Shown here one piece after another: positions 33,728 through 42,038 of a DNA stretch of 64,000 nucleotides. Numbering within the stretch: the first letter of the stretch is position 1; each line of letters starts with the position of its first letter. Origin of the DNA: an uncultured Isosphaeraceae bacterium (GTDB lineage Bacteria > Planctomycetota > Planctomycetia > Isosphaerales > Isosphaeraceae); NCBI GenBank assembly GCA_945957605.1, contig CAMFLR010000011.1, positions 62,001-126,000 of the forward strand, read 5' to 3'. The translations under genes and the position numbers were made by a program. A model generated the notes under the pieces. It had not been told where the DNA came from. It saw only the letters and a list, made by a program, of their open reading frames with translations, and made no database searches.

Positions 33728-35428
33728 GTGTTACGCGAACTCTCGGTGCATAACCTCGCGTTGATCGAAGACGCCCACGTCGCGCTCATGCCGGGCTACT
33801 GTGCCTGGACCGGCGAAACCGGCGCGGGGAAGAGCTTGCTCCTCACCGCGCTAGCTTTGGTGCTCGGAGGTAAAGCGTCGAGCTCGCTCATTCGCCAGGG
33901 TTGTGCCGATGCCCAGGCGTCCGCAGTATTCGCGCTTCGCCCCGGCGCTGTTCGTTTGCGAGTCGAAGCATGCCTCGGGTTTGCGCTTGATAACGAGACA
34001 TTAACGCTCGCCCGAAAATTGCTCACCTCGGGCAAGAGCCAGGCGACTGCGAACGGCCGGCCCGTTGCCGCCGCGACGTTGAAGCAATTGAAGTCGATCC
34101 TTGTTGACATTCACGGCCAGTACGAAGGTCGCGACCTGCTCGATCCTGACCATCAGCGAACCGCGCTCGACGACTACGCCGGTATCGCTCAGGAACTCGC
34201 GGCTTATCGGACCGCTCGTGAAGGATTCGAAGTGCTCCGCAAGCGAAAGAGATCGCTCATTGAAGCGGCTGAACGGAGAGAACGCGAGAAGGCGACGATT
34301 GTCTTCGAACTTGAAGAACTGACCGGCGCAAATCCTCGCGCGGGTGAATATGACGCGCTGACTCAGGAAGCACACCGGCTCGCGAACGCGGGAGCGGTGC
34401 GCGATGCCGCATCCGAAGCTTACAAAGCCCTTTATGAGGCCGAGAAATCCGTTCAAGGAATGCTTGAAAAGGTCGCCCGTCGGCTCGATGGTGTCGCTAA
34501 CGCGGCGCCCGAACTGAAAACGGCCGCAGGAGACTTGAGCCGTATTGCTTCAGAAACGCGCGATGTCGCCTACAGCCTTCGAAGTCTGAGCCAGAGCTGG
34601 CAAAGCGATCCCGCTCGACTCGACGAAGTTGAACATCGGCTCGCGCTTTACCGCCGTCTCGCGAGCCGGTTTCGATCGACGCCCGACCAACTCGAAGCCC
34701 ATCAATCAACGCTCGAAAAACGGCTCAACTCGATCGATAAGGACGATCGCGAGTTGAAATCGCTCGATCGCCCATTGTTGCAAGCCTGGCAGACGCTTCG
34801 AGACGCTGCAAAACGGTTGTCGCTGGCTCGCGAAAAGGCGGCTACAGCGTTTGCGGAGGCAATTCAGTGCCGGTTGGAATCGCTTAGCCTCGCCGAAGCC
34901 GCGTTTTCAGTCGTTGTTGAGTCGGCCGAGATGCCCAATCAACCCGCGCTGAGCGATTGCCCCGGTGAAGCGGGCGTCGATCACGTCGAGTTTCAGTTCA
35001 CCGCGAATCCTGGCGAACCGCCGCGGGCACTGCATAAGGTTGCATCAGGCGGCGAACTCTCAAGGGTCACACTCGCGGTTAAGGCCGCGCTTGCGGCCGG
35101 GGATGAAGTGCCGACGCTCGTTTTCGACGAAATCGATACTGGCGTCGGCGGTCGATTGGGTGCGGCACTCGGAAAAACGCTTGCCGAGCTTGCAAAGCAT
35201 CACCAGATTATTTGCGTCACCCATTTGCCCCAAATGGCCAGTTTCGCGGATCATCAGTGGGTGATTCGCAAGCAGACGGTTCGAGGGCGAACGCGCACGT
35301 CAATCGAAGCATTGAGCGAAGCGGATCGCGTCAAGGAACTCGCACTGATGTTGCGGGGCGATTCCGCTGCCGCATCGACGCGTCGTGAGGCGTTGGCCAT
35401 GCTGCGTGAGGCACGCGTGGCGCGGTAG
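33728..35428 (+). CDS. recN: DNA repair protein RecN
   Basis: A 566-residue SMC-like ATPase acting early in double-strand break repair. Walker A GETGAGKS is at residues 29-36, the coiled-coil arms occupy roughly 150-390, the ABC signature SGGELSRV is near 440 and Walker B LVFDEIDTGVGG near 463-474, followed by the D-loop and CVTHLPQMA. All functional motifs are intact. The start is GTG at 33728 with GGGAG 8 bases upstream; there is no ATG candidate before the first strand. No LexA-like box was noted. Confidence 0.96.
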   Translation: MLRELSVHNLALIEDAHVALMPGYCAWTGETGAGKSLLLTALALVLGGKASSSLIRQGCADAQASAVFALRPGAVRLRVEACLGFALDNETLTLARKLLTSGKSQATANGRPVAAATLKQLKSILVDIHGQYEGRDLLDPDHQRTALDDYAGIAQELAAYRTAREGFEVLRKRKRSLIEAAERREREKATIVFELEELTGANPRAGEYDALTQEAHRLANAGAVRDAASEAYKALYEAEKSVQGMLEKVARRLDGVANAAPELKTAAGDLSRIASETRDVAYSLRSLSQSWQSDPARLDEVEHRLALYRRLASRFRSTPDQLEAHQSTLEKRLNSIDKDDRELKSLDRPLLQAWQTLRDAAKRLSLAREKAATAFAEAIQCRLESLSLAEAAFSVVVESAEMPNQPALSDCPGEAGVDHVEFQFTANPGEPPRALHKVASGGELSRVTLAVKAALAAGDEVPTLVFDEIDTGVGGRLGAALGKTLAELAKHHQIICVTHLPQMASFADHQWVIRKQTVRGRTRTSIEALSEADRVKELALMLRGDSAAASTRREALAMLREARVAR

Positions 35429-35536
35429 GCGAGCAAGAATCGGGATAGTCCGGATTGGTCTATCGGCCTACAATTCGCACGAGGGGTGCAAGAACGGAAT
35501 GCATCCCGCTCTGTTGTGGATGTTCAGGAGAGAATG

Positions 35537-35833
35537 ATGCGCCGAATCAAACGCGCTCTCGTGGTTCTGGGCGGCCTGGGGCTAATCGCGTCGACTGGTC
35601 TCGATGCGACGCCAGTTCAGGCCCAGACGCCGTCGAATTCGACATACACCTACAAACTGCCTCGGCAGAGCGTCCTCAGCCGCTTCGCCCCGCGCGGTGG
35701 AATTGGCACCACGCCGTTCCTGGGTAACACGCGCGGTTTGGGTGCCTATTCGTACAACTACGACAAGGTTGCGCCCGACGTCAAATCGAGCTTCCGCAGC
35801 TACAACCGGCGTTTCTTCCGCCGCACGCGCTAA
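35537..35833 (+). CDS. Small secreted hypothetical protein
   Basis: A 98-residue protein with a signal peptide ending near TPVQAQ (residues 1-30) and a mature part rich in Arg, Tyr, Gly and Ser, ending in RSYNRRFFRRTR. Not a recognised family; short, basic exported proteins of this kind are common in planctomycetes. AGGAG lies 6 bases before the ATG at 35537 (the ATG at 35534 is less well spaced). Its stop overlaps the stop of the DUF418 gene on the opposite strand by 4 bases. Confidence 0.7.
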   Translation: MRRIKRALVVLGGLGLIASTGLDATPVQAQTPSNSTYTYKLPRQSVLSRFAPRGGIGTTPFLGNTRGLGAYSYNYDKVAPDVKSSFRSYNRRFFRRTR

Positions 35834-37239
35834 CCCTCAACTTGTTGCTCGACACTGGGAACATCAACCACCGGCGCGGCCGATTCGTGCAACATCGGCT
35901 GCGGGCGGCCGTATGTCATCGTGCGCCAAAACCACTCGGCGGGGCCGAACCGGAAGTATTTCAGCCAGACTGGGCTGAGCAAAAGCTGCACCGCCCACAT
36001 CGACACCACCATCAGCATGAGGGTGGGCCGGTGAAATCGTCCGTAGTAATTCAGGCCATAACCATAAAAGATCGTCGTGAAAACGAGCGACTGCACGAGA
36101 TAGTTCGTCAGCGCCATGCGGCCCACGGCGGCGAGGTGCCGCGTCAGCCAGGGTAGAAACCCTTCGCGATAGATCAGCATCACCAGGCCGACGTGGCCAA
36201 TCGCGATGAGCGGCCCGCTCACCTCCTGGGGAATCCACCAGCCGCCCATCATCGAGGCTAGCGGGTCGGCCCGGAAGAAGTCGAAATACCAATTCATTGC
36301 GCAATCACAGATAACGAGTGGCCATCCAATCCCGTATCCCACAGCCATCAAACCCGCATAAAACTGTCGCGAGCGAGCCGCCGCGAAAACGCCCAACTTC
36401 ATAAGTCCCATTCCAAGCAGCATCCGCCCGCCAACGTACCACCAAAGAAACAAAATGAATCCAAATGTGTGAGTTTCAAAAAACAGGTCTTCTGCGCGAT
36501 CTTCGGCGATCTGGGCGTAAGTCGAGCGGTGAATCTTGATGTTTTTCTCGAACTCCTTTTTCTGCGTCGCCTCGTCGGGCCGCAGTTTTTCGCGCGTACT
36601 TAGCAGGTTCTCACGCCAGGGCGGCATTGGCTCGCCTGCGGCCTTTTTTGCGGCAGTCTTGTCGAGGTACTGCACCGCGCGGCGAGCAACGAGCCACGCG
36701 GGAAAAATCAGACACATGAGCAGCACGCCGCAGACGATCAGAGCACGCGCTGAGAGATTGCGAAACGGATAGAGGAAGAGACCGCAAAGAGCGTAAATGA
36801 CGAGAATGTCGCCGTCCCAGATGAAATAGGCGTGGACGATTCCGATACCGAGCAGCACGGCAATTCGCCGATAATACACCGCGCGAATGGGCCGACCGCG
36901 TTTTGATGCGCGATCGGACATGAGCACCAGGCCCGCGCCGAAGAGCATCGAAAAGATCGTCATCATCTTCGTATTGAAGAGGAATTGATTGACGATCCAA
37001 AGCGCCAGGTCGGCCCAGGTGTAGCCGGGGGCGGCGGTAGGGTTGTCGTAGACGGTTTCGGGCCAGGCAAAGTGGACGCTGTTCATCGCCAAAATGCCGA
37101 GGAGCGCGACGCCGCGAAGCACGTCGATCGACGCAACGCGGTCGCCGCTTTGCACCGGATGCGGTGCAGCGTCGATGGTGGTGGGTTCGGGGGATAGCGG
37201 CTCGACGATCGGCTCGGGTTCGACGTCAAATTCGCTCAT
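35830..37239 (-). CDS. DUF418 family membrane protein (YeiB-like)
   Basis: A 469-residue inner-membrane protein with an N-terminal acidic tail, then about nine or ten membrane segments. The segment RVASIDVLRGVALLGILAMN is the DUF418/YeiB signature; the C-terminal DUF418 domain holds GRMALTNYLVQSLVFTT. Members resemble acyltransferase 3 proteins and may modify envelope molecules, but the function is unproven. GTG-ATG-ATG codons cluster at the start; I chose the ATG at 37239, which is 5 bases from GAGG. Confidence 0.88.
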   Translation of the reverse strand: MSEFDVEPEPIVEPLSPEPTTIDAAPHPVQSGDRVASIDVLRGVALLGILAMNSVHFAWPETVYDNPTAAPGYTWADLALWIVNQFLFNTKMMTIFSMLFGAGLVLMSDRASKRGRPIRAVYYRRIAVLLGIGIVHAYFIWDGDILVIYALCGLFLYPFRNLSARALIVCGVLLMCLIFPAWLVARRAVQYLDKTAAKKAAGEPMPPWRENLLSTREKLRPDEATQKKEFEKNIKIHRSTYAQIAEDRAEDLFFETHTFGFILFLWWYVGGRMLLGMGLMKLGVFAAARSRQFYAGLMAVGYGIGWPLVICDCAMNWYFDFFRADPLASMMGGWWIPQEVSGPLIAIGHVGLVMLIYREGFLPWLTRHLAAVGRMALTNYLVQSLVFTTIFYGYGLNYYGRFHRPTLMLMVVSMWAVQLLLSPVWLKYFRFGPAEWFWRTMTYGRPQPMLHESAAPVVDVPSVEQQVEG

Positions 37240-37246
37240 CATCACC

Positions 37247-37813
37247 TCAAACAGGTTTGATCATGCCGTCGCGAACCGCCATCCAGGCGAACAACCCTTG
37301 AATCACCAACGCGTGACCGATTTTGCCCGAGGCGATCATGCTGGGAATTTCCGCCTCGGCGCACTTGCTGATTTCGATTTCCTCGTGATCGTCGAACGCG
37401 GTCTCAGCCACTTTTCTGGCATTTTCGATCACGATGGTTGTGATCTTTGAATCCATGATCGACGGATTCGACCAGACGGTGTTGATGACCCGCGCGGGAT
37501 CGCCGGCGTATCCTGTTTCTTCAAGCAACTCGCGAGCACCGGCAACGCGAGGATCTTCCCCCTCATTGAGCAAGCCGCCGGGTGTTTCGAGGCTATCGCT
37601 GAGCGAGCCGGCGCGAAACTGTTTCACGAGCAAAAGCTCGCGCGACTCGGTTAGTGCGACAACGCTCACGGCATCGGCCAGGTGGACGACGTAAAAGTCG
37701 TGAGCTTTTCCTGAGTTTCGCGAGCGGAATCGCTCTCTTCTCAGCGTGAAGAGCCAGTTCGATTCGAGAACGGCGTCATGTTCGGGCTCGGCTTGCCACG
37801 ATACGTCATTCAC
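37247..37813 (-). CDS. Nudix hydrolase, ADP-ribose pyrophosphatase type
   Basis: A 188-residue Nudix hydrolase. The Nudix box is complete at about 80-102 (GLLNEGE, then RELLEETGY with the metal-binding glutamates), and the position of the box after a strand containing FRAGSLSDSLETPGG fits ADP-sugar pyrophosphatases. It would hydrolyse ADP-ribose or a similar nucleoside diphosphate compound. The start is a GTG; no ATG lies near. Between a HAD phosphatase and DUF418 on the same strand, spacing of 7 bases or less on the downstream side. Confidence 0.88.
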   Translation of the reverse strand: MNDVSWQAEPEHDAVLESNWLFTLRRERFRSRNSGKAHDFYVVHLADAVSVVALTESRELLLVKQFRAGSLSDSLETPGGLLNEGEDPRVAGARELLEETGYAGDPARVINTVWSNPSIMDSKITTIVIENARKVAETAFDDHEEIEISKCAEAEIPSMIASGKIGHALVIQGLFAWMAVRDGMIKPV

Positions 37814-37828
37814 GTCGCTTATGATACC

Positions 37829-38677
37829 TCACGCCAACAGATGATTCTCGATAAAAGACGCGAGTCCGTCGCTTTGTTCGTCGAGCGTGACGTGGTCGGC
37901 AGCCGCTATTACCTCAGCGGGTGCGTGTCCCATCGCCACGCCCAGCCCTGCGCCTTTGAGCATTGCAACGTCGTTCATGTCGTCGCCCACGGCGATGATT
38001 TCCGATGAATCGACGCCCCACAACTCGGCGAGATGCACCAGCGCGTTCCACTTGTCGGCATCGTTGCGAAGCACTTCGCAAAAGGTGCCTTCGTAGCGTG
38101 GGCTGCGCTGGACGAACGTGGTGAACTGACCAGGAAAACGGGCGACGACGAGATCGCGCAATTTCAGCATCTGCTCGCGCGAGCCAATTGCGCAGACATG
38201 AAAATGTGAGGCATCGCGGCCGAGGCGATCGATCCAGGTTGGGTCGATCAGGCCGAAGGGGCGATTCTGCGCGAGGTAGTCGTTCACGAGGGGACAGTGA
38301 CTCGGGTCGACCGCGGCGAAGAAGTCGTGCTTGGCGCCGGGACGATCGATGAAGGAAATCACATATTCGTTGCGATCGCGATACAGCGTGAGCAGATCGG
38401 CAACGACTTGGGGATCGAGATCGGCGCGCCAGAGTGTGCGGTCGTCATCGGGATCTTTGACGAGCGCGCCCGAGTTGCAAACCAGAGGGGCGGCGACTCC
38501 CAGCTCCTCGGCAATTGGCCGGGCACGGCGATAGCGCCGGCCGGTGCAGAGGACGGGGCGGATGCCGGCTTCGGCGGCCTTGATTACGGCTTCACGCGTG
38601 CGAGGACGCAAATGGCCGACGCGGTCGAGCAACGTGCCGTCGATGTCGAGAGCGAGCAAGCGATAACTCACGGCCAA
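37829..38677 (-). CDS. HAD-superfamily phosphatase, Cof type
   Basis: A 282-residue sugar-phosphate or cofactor phosphatase of the Cof/YidA subfamily. Motif I is LALDIDGTLLD (Asp11, Asp13), the type IIB cap follows motif II, and motif IV is VGDDMND near 231-236 with GLGVAMGHAPAEV after it. Substrate is not predictable. The start is TTG at 38677 with GGAG 9 bases upstream; a GTG two codons later is a possible alternative. It leads a three-gene run with the Nudix and DUF418 genes. Confidence 0.9.
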   Translation of the reverse strand: MAVSYRLLALDIDGTLLDRVGHLRPRTREAVIKAAEAGIRPVLCTGRRYRRARPIAEELGVAAPLVCNSGALVKDPDDDRTLWRADLDPQVVADLLTLYRDRNEYVISFIDRPGAKHDFFAAVDPSHCPLVNDYLAQNRPFGLIDPTWIDRLGRDASHFHVCAIGSREQMLKLRDLVVARFPGQFTTFVQRSPRYEGTFCEVLRNDADKWNALVHLAELWGVDSSEIIAVGDDMNDVAMLKGAGLGVAMGHAPAEVIAAADHVTLDEQSDGLASFIENHLLA

Positions 38678-38893
38678 CGGCGCCCACTCCTCGGGACGGC
38701 AATCTCGCCTGGTGCGACACGCATCGTAATCGTTGCACGCGGCCGCGGCAATTCCTCGCGTGCTGTCAGGGTAGCCGTTTGCGCGCAGTACCGGTAGGAT
38801 CTTGTATGTCTCGAATCATTTCGCGACGTAGATCGCGTCGATTGCCTGCGGATCATTCCCTTTCGCCAGACGAGTCGCGGAGGTTCTTCATCC

Positions 38894-39949
38894 ATGCGTC
38901 GGTGGTTATCTGCGGTCGCACTCATTCCGTTCATCGCGCAATTCGTAGGTTGCAGCAACGATTCATTCGTTCCCGCGGCGAAGACCAAGCGAACGAGTTC
39001 GTCGTCTCCCAGCGTGATCAACTCCACTCAACGCGCGCCTGAGGTAACGTTCATCCTGCCCGAGGATATGAACGAGGATCTCAAGTCGATCGAGCCGGTC
39101 GCCAGGCTCGAACTGGGCGCGAGCCGTGCAGTCTTCAACTTGGTTCAGCCGCCGGCCGGGTCGCCACCGACCAAACAGGCCGAGTTGATTCGCGATGCCG
39201 TGCAGCGCGGGGCGTCGGGGATCGTGGTCGTGCCCAATAAGTCGAAGGACACCGCCGACGCGATCGCCGCCATCGATCAAAAGAAGTGCCCGGTTGTGCT
39301 GATGGGTCGGCCGCTGACCGGCGTTTCTACGAGTGCGGCAACGCTCGTGACGTGGCCGAACTTTACGGTCACGGCCAACGAGATCGTGGCGGCGATTTCT
39401 GAGGATTGCAAACGCGCCGGAATGCCGGACGATGCGCCTGTTCTCTTGCTCAAATCGGAACCGGCGGACGAAACTAGCGCCGCGCGCGAAGCCGCCCTGA
39501 CCGCGGCGATCAAGGCCACGAAGCATCCGATCGCGGCTGTCGTGCCGATCATCGAAGAAACGCTCTCACGCAACTCGCTCGTCAACGCGCTGAAGGCGAA
39601 TCCCAAGGTGTGCGCGGTCATTTCCGACGACACGCTCGGCTTGCAGCTCGCCGGCGTGATTCGGAGCGAGTCGAAAACCCACGTGCCGTTCATGGTTGGC
39701 GGTTACTGCAACTCGCCGAAATCGGTTGCAATGTCGGCGATGAATCAGCACTCGATCCTGGTCGATCGCGCGCGTGACAACATCGTGCGCAGGGCGATTG
39801 GGGTCGTGCTGGAAAGAATTGAAGGCAAAACAGTGCCCGAGAAGGTCGAGGTCGAACTTGGCTCGCGGCGCAGCAGCATCGCGACGGTCGCTCCCGCCCC
39901 TCCCGCGCCGCCGATTCTGCCCGACCTCTTCCCCGGTCAGCAAAAGTAA
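38894..39949 (+). CDS. Sugar-binding-type periplasmic lipoprotein (LacI/RbsB fold)
   Basis: A 351-residue lipoprotein with the lipobox AQFVGC (Cys20), then a Ser/Thr-rich spacer and a type 1 periplasmic binding-protein domain: DAVQRGASGIVVVPNKSKD near 105-125 and VCAVISDDTLGLQLAGVI near 235-255 are typical of RbsB-like sugar binders. The C-terminus is Pro-rich and appears disordered. No permease or ATPase gene is near, so it may serve a distant ABC transporter or act as a sensor. CGGAGG precedes the ATG. Confidence 0.82.
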   Translation: MRRWLSAVALIPFIAQFVGCSNDSFVPAAKTKRTSSSSPSVINSTQRAPEVTFILPEDMNEDLKSIEPVARLELGASRAVFNLVQPPAGSPPTKQAELIRDAVQRGASGIVVVPNKSKDTADAIAAIDQKKCPVVLMGRPLTGVSTSAATLVTWPNFTVTANEIVAAISEDCKRAGMPDDAPVLLLKSEPADETSAAREAALTAAIKATKHPIAAVVPIIEETLSRNSLVNALKANPKVCAVISDDTLGLQLAGVIRSESKTHVPFMVGGYCNSPKSVAMSAMNQHSILVDRARDNIVRRAIGVVLERIEGKTVPEKVEVELGSRRSSIATVAPAPPAPPILPDLFPGQQK

Positions 39950-39970
39950 GCTGTCTTGGTAGAAACAGAT

Positions 39971-40007
39971 CGCCTACGACGCGGCGTGTCCCGCCGTTTC
40001 GTAGGCG
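39971..40007 (+). terminator. Terminator hairpin overlapping the LarA-like gene stop codon
   Basis: CGCCTACGA (39971-39979) pairs perfectly with TCGTAGGCG (39999-40007), and an inner CGGCG/CGCCG pair extends the structure. It begins 21 bases after the sugar-binding lipoprotein stop and is followed by TTT on the plus strand. The left arm includes the stop codon of the convergent LarA-like gene, so one hairpin would serve both transcripts. Confidence 0.6.
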
Positions 40008-41299
40008 TTTCCGCGCGCCCGACGTCCGCGAACGCTGTCGGGGAACATCGATTCCTGATCGAGCGTGCCCTCGTTCGAGAATGGCACGGGCAGGTAATCG
40101 GTTTCGCGCGTGAGGTGGGGATTCTCGCGAATCTCGTTCTCGAACGGCTGTGAAACCCAGATGTCCTTGAGCTCGAGCGTGTTGGGGATCACGACGATAC
40201 GCGCGGTCGCCGGGTCGATCCGCCAGCAGGTTTCGATTGCCGTTTTGAAGACGTCGAGGTCGGTTGGCAGCGTGATCGGAATTCGCGCACGCTCGAGAAA
40301 ACACGCCGTCAAAACATTGATCCGGTAGGGAACCGGATCGAGTCGTGAGACCAGTTTTTCGGTCGTCAGATCGGCGAAGCCGAGCCCGACCGCGTTGCCG
40401 TGGCTTTCATCGGAAACATCGAGCACGGCCAGACGCGTGACCTTGGGACGCTCGAAGTCGGGCATCGTTTCGATCATGAGCCGGCCGAAGACGTTGGGAT
40501 CCATCCCCGCGCCGGAGTAGTTCTTTCCGAGTTCGCCGACGATCAAAACGTCAATCTGGTCGAACGGCAATCGCCCCATCAGGTTTCGGGCGCGATCGAG
40601 GAGAACCGGCTCGATGTCGAGGATCGTTTCGCGTTCGAGCGCGACGATTTCGGCCGGTTCGTCTTCGGCGTTTTCCAGAATCGCGATCCCGAGCGCGAAT
40701 TTCGTGTTCTCGACGAGGAATTTGCCAACGGCGGGAAGCATTTCCCTCATCCCGCGCAGGCCGAGTTTGTGAATCTGGTTCGCCCCTTCACGCTTGCCGA
40801 AGCCGATCACCATCATCTTGAGCACGCCCGACTCGTATTTGCCCACGAAGTCGGTGTGCGGCTTGACGCGATTGATCACGACGATACCGTCGGCGCCGTG
40901 AGCGTTTTTGTCAAAATAAATCGGCAAGCCGGCTGGGCTGGTGCCGACGACGACCGTTTCCATGTCGGTGAGAACTTCGACGCCCATCGTTTCGGGCGTG
41001 ATTCCGTAGCCTGCAAGCAACGTGCGTTGCCCTTCGGCAACAGCGCCGCCGTGGCTCCCCATCGCCGCGACGACAAATGGTCGATAGCCCATTTCCTTGA
41101 GCGCATCGACCGTGGCGCGTGCGACGACGCGGATGCTATTGATCCCCCGCGATCCAACTCCCACCGCGACACGCCCGCCGGACGGGACGTGTTCGCGGAT
41201 ATTGCTGCCGAGCACCGCGCTTCGGGTGGCGGCGGCGACGTCTGCGACGTGAGGTTGGGGAATTGATTGACGAACACGTGCGAGGGCGGGAATCTGCAT
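39974..41299 (-). CDS. Lactate racemase-like (DUF2088) protein
   Basis: A 441-residue protein related to the LarA/DUF2088 family. Landmarks are AVGVGSRGINSIRVVARA near 50-65, VVAAMGSHGGAVAEGQR near 80-97, and VVINRVKPHTDFVGKYESG near 150-168 followed by MMVIGFGKREGANQIHK, which contains the family lysine region. True lactate racemase carries a nickel-pincer cofactor; the larB, larC and larE genes needed to make it are not in this window, so this may be a different racemase or epimerase of the family. I chose the ATG at 41299; the longer frame is weakly supported. Confidence 0.82.
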   Translation of the reverse strand: MQIPALARVRQSIPQPHVADVAAATRSAVLGSNIREHVPSGGRVAVGVGSRGINSIRVVARATVDALKEMGYRPFVVAAMGSHGGAVAEGQRTLLAGYGITPETMGVEVLTDMETVVVGTSPAGLPIYFDKNAHGADGIVVINRVKPHTDFVGKYESGVLKMMVIGFGKREGANQIHKLGLRGMREMLPAVGKFLVENTKFALGIAILENAEDEPAEIVALERETILDIEPVLLDRARNLMGRLPFDQIDVLIVGELGKNYSGAGMDPNVFGRLMIETMPDFERPKVTRLAVLDVSDESHGNAVGLGFADLTTEKLVSRLDPVPYRINVLTACFLERARIPITLPTDLDVFKTAIETCWRIDPATARIVVIPNTLELKDIWVSQPFENEIRENPHLTRETDYLPVPFSNEGTLDQESMFPDSVRGRRARGNAYETAGHAAS

Positions 41300-41401
41300 C
41301 GAACATCTCGCGGAGAGAAGCAATCCGGTCGGGTTTCCGAACAATCTAGGGTTCGGCCCGACCGGCGTCAACTCTTCGCGGCTTGCGGCGCGTTCATCAG
41401 G

Positions 41402-41842
41402 CTACTTGCCGTAGACCTGCGGGGGAATTCCCGGGCCAAATGCCGGTGCGTAGACTCCGAACGGCGGCAGCGGAACTCCCGAAGGAGCGGCTGGAGTGGC
41501 ATAGGTGCCGTAATACGGGCTGCGCCAGACCATTCGGGCGCCAGGATTCCACATGCCAACACCATATTGCCCGGGCAAAAGGGTCGCCGGGGCGTAGCCG
41601 TAGCCATAACCGCCGCCGTAGGGCGACGAGAAGGTTGAAAAGGTTTGCCGCGTGCCGTAGCCGGGGACACCCCAGCTTGTGCCGTAGAAGCCAGGGGCGG
41701 CGGTGTAGATATCGGTGAGGTTCTTTGTTTTCGGAGCGGTGGCAGCCGTATTGGTCGGACCGCTCACTGCGACCTGAGCATCGGACTGTGCGGCCGATAG
41801 GCAAAGAACGGCGGAGAAAAGCAGTAGTTTCGCGAGACGCAT
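41402..41842 (-). CDS. Small secreted Gly/Tyr/Pro-rich protein
   Basis: A 146-residue protein with a clear signal peptide (MRLAKLLLFSAVLCLSAAQSDAQ) and a mature part composed largely of Gly, Tyr, Pro and Ala (for example YGGGYGYGYAPATLLPGQ). It is probably exported and unstructured or surface-associated; no family is recognised. GGAGG lies 9 bases upstream of the ATG at 41842. It follows the terminator of the regulator gene and so has its own promoter region. Confidence 0.75.
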   Translation of the reverse strand: MRLAKLLLFSAVLCLSAAQSDAQVAVSGPTNTAATAPKTKNLTDIYTAAPGFYGTSWGVPGYGTRQTFSTFSSPYGGGYGYGYAPATLLPGQYGVGMWNPGARMVWRSPYYGTYATPAAPSGVPLPPFGVYAPAFGPGIPPQVYGK

Positions 41843-41960
41843 CGGCGTGGTCCTCCGTCCTGCGATCGGACCGGATCCCGGCACGCCTTCGAGGAAGCCG
41901 GCCCTTTGCCGACCTCGCCGAAAAGCGGGTCATCATCCTCAATTCTATCACCGGCGAATG

Positions 41961-42001
41961 AAAAAGGGCTCGATGCGAAGGGAAAACTTCGCGCCGAGCC
42001 C
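41961..42001 (-). terminator. Intrinsic terminator of the NtrC-type regulator gene
   Basis: On the minus strand a two-part stem (GGGCTCG/CGAGCCC and GCGAAG/CTTCGC separated by 2-base internal bulges, TTTTCC loop) is followed directly by TTTTT. It starts 38 bases after the regulator stop codon and has all features of a rho-independent terminator. Confidence 0.85.
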
Positions 42002-42038
42002 GCATGACCGGTCAGAATTACCGCGATTCGCTCGCTGG

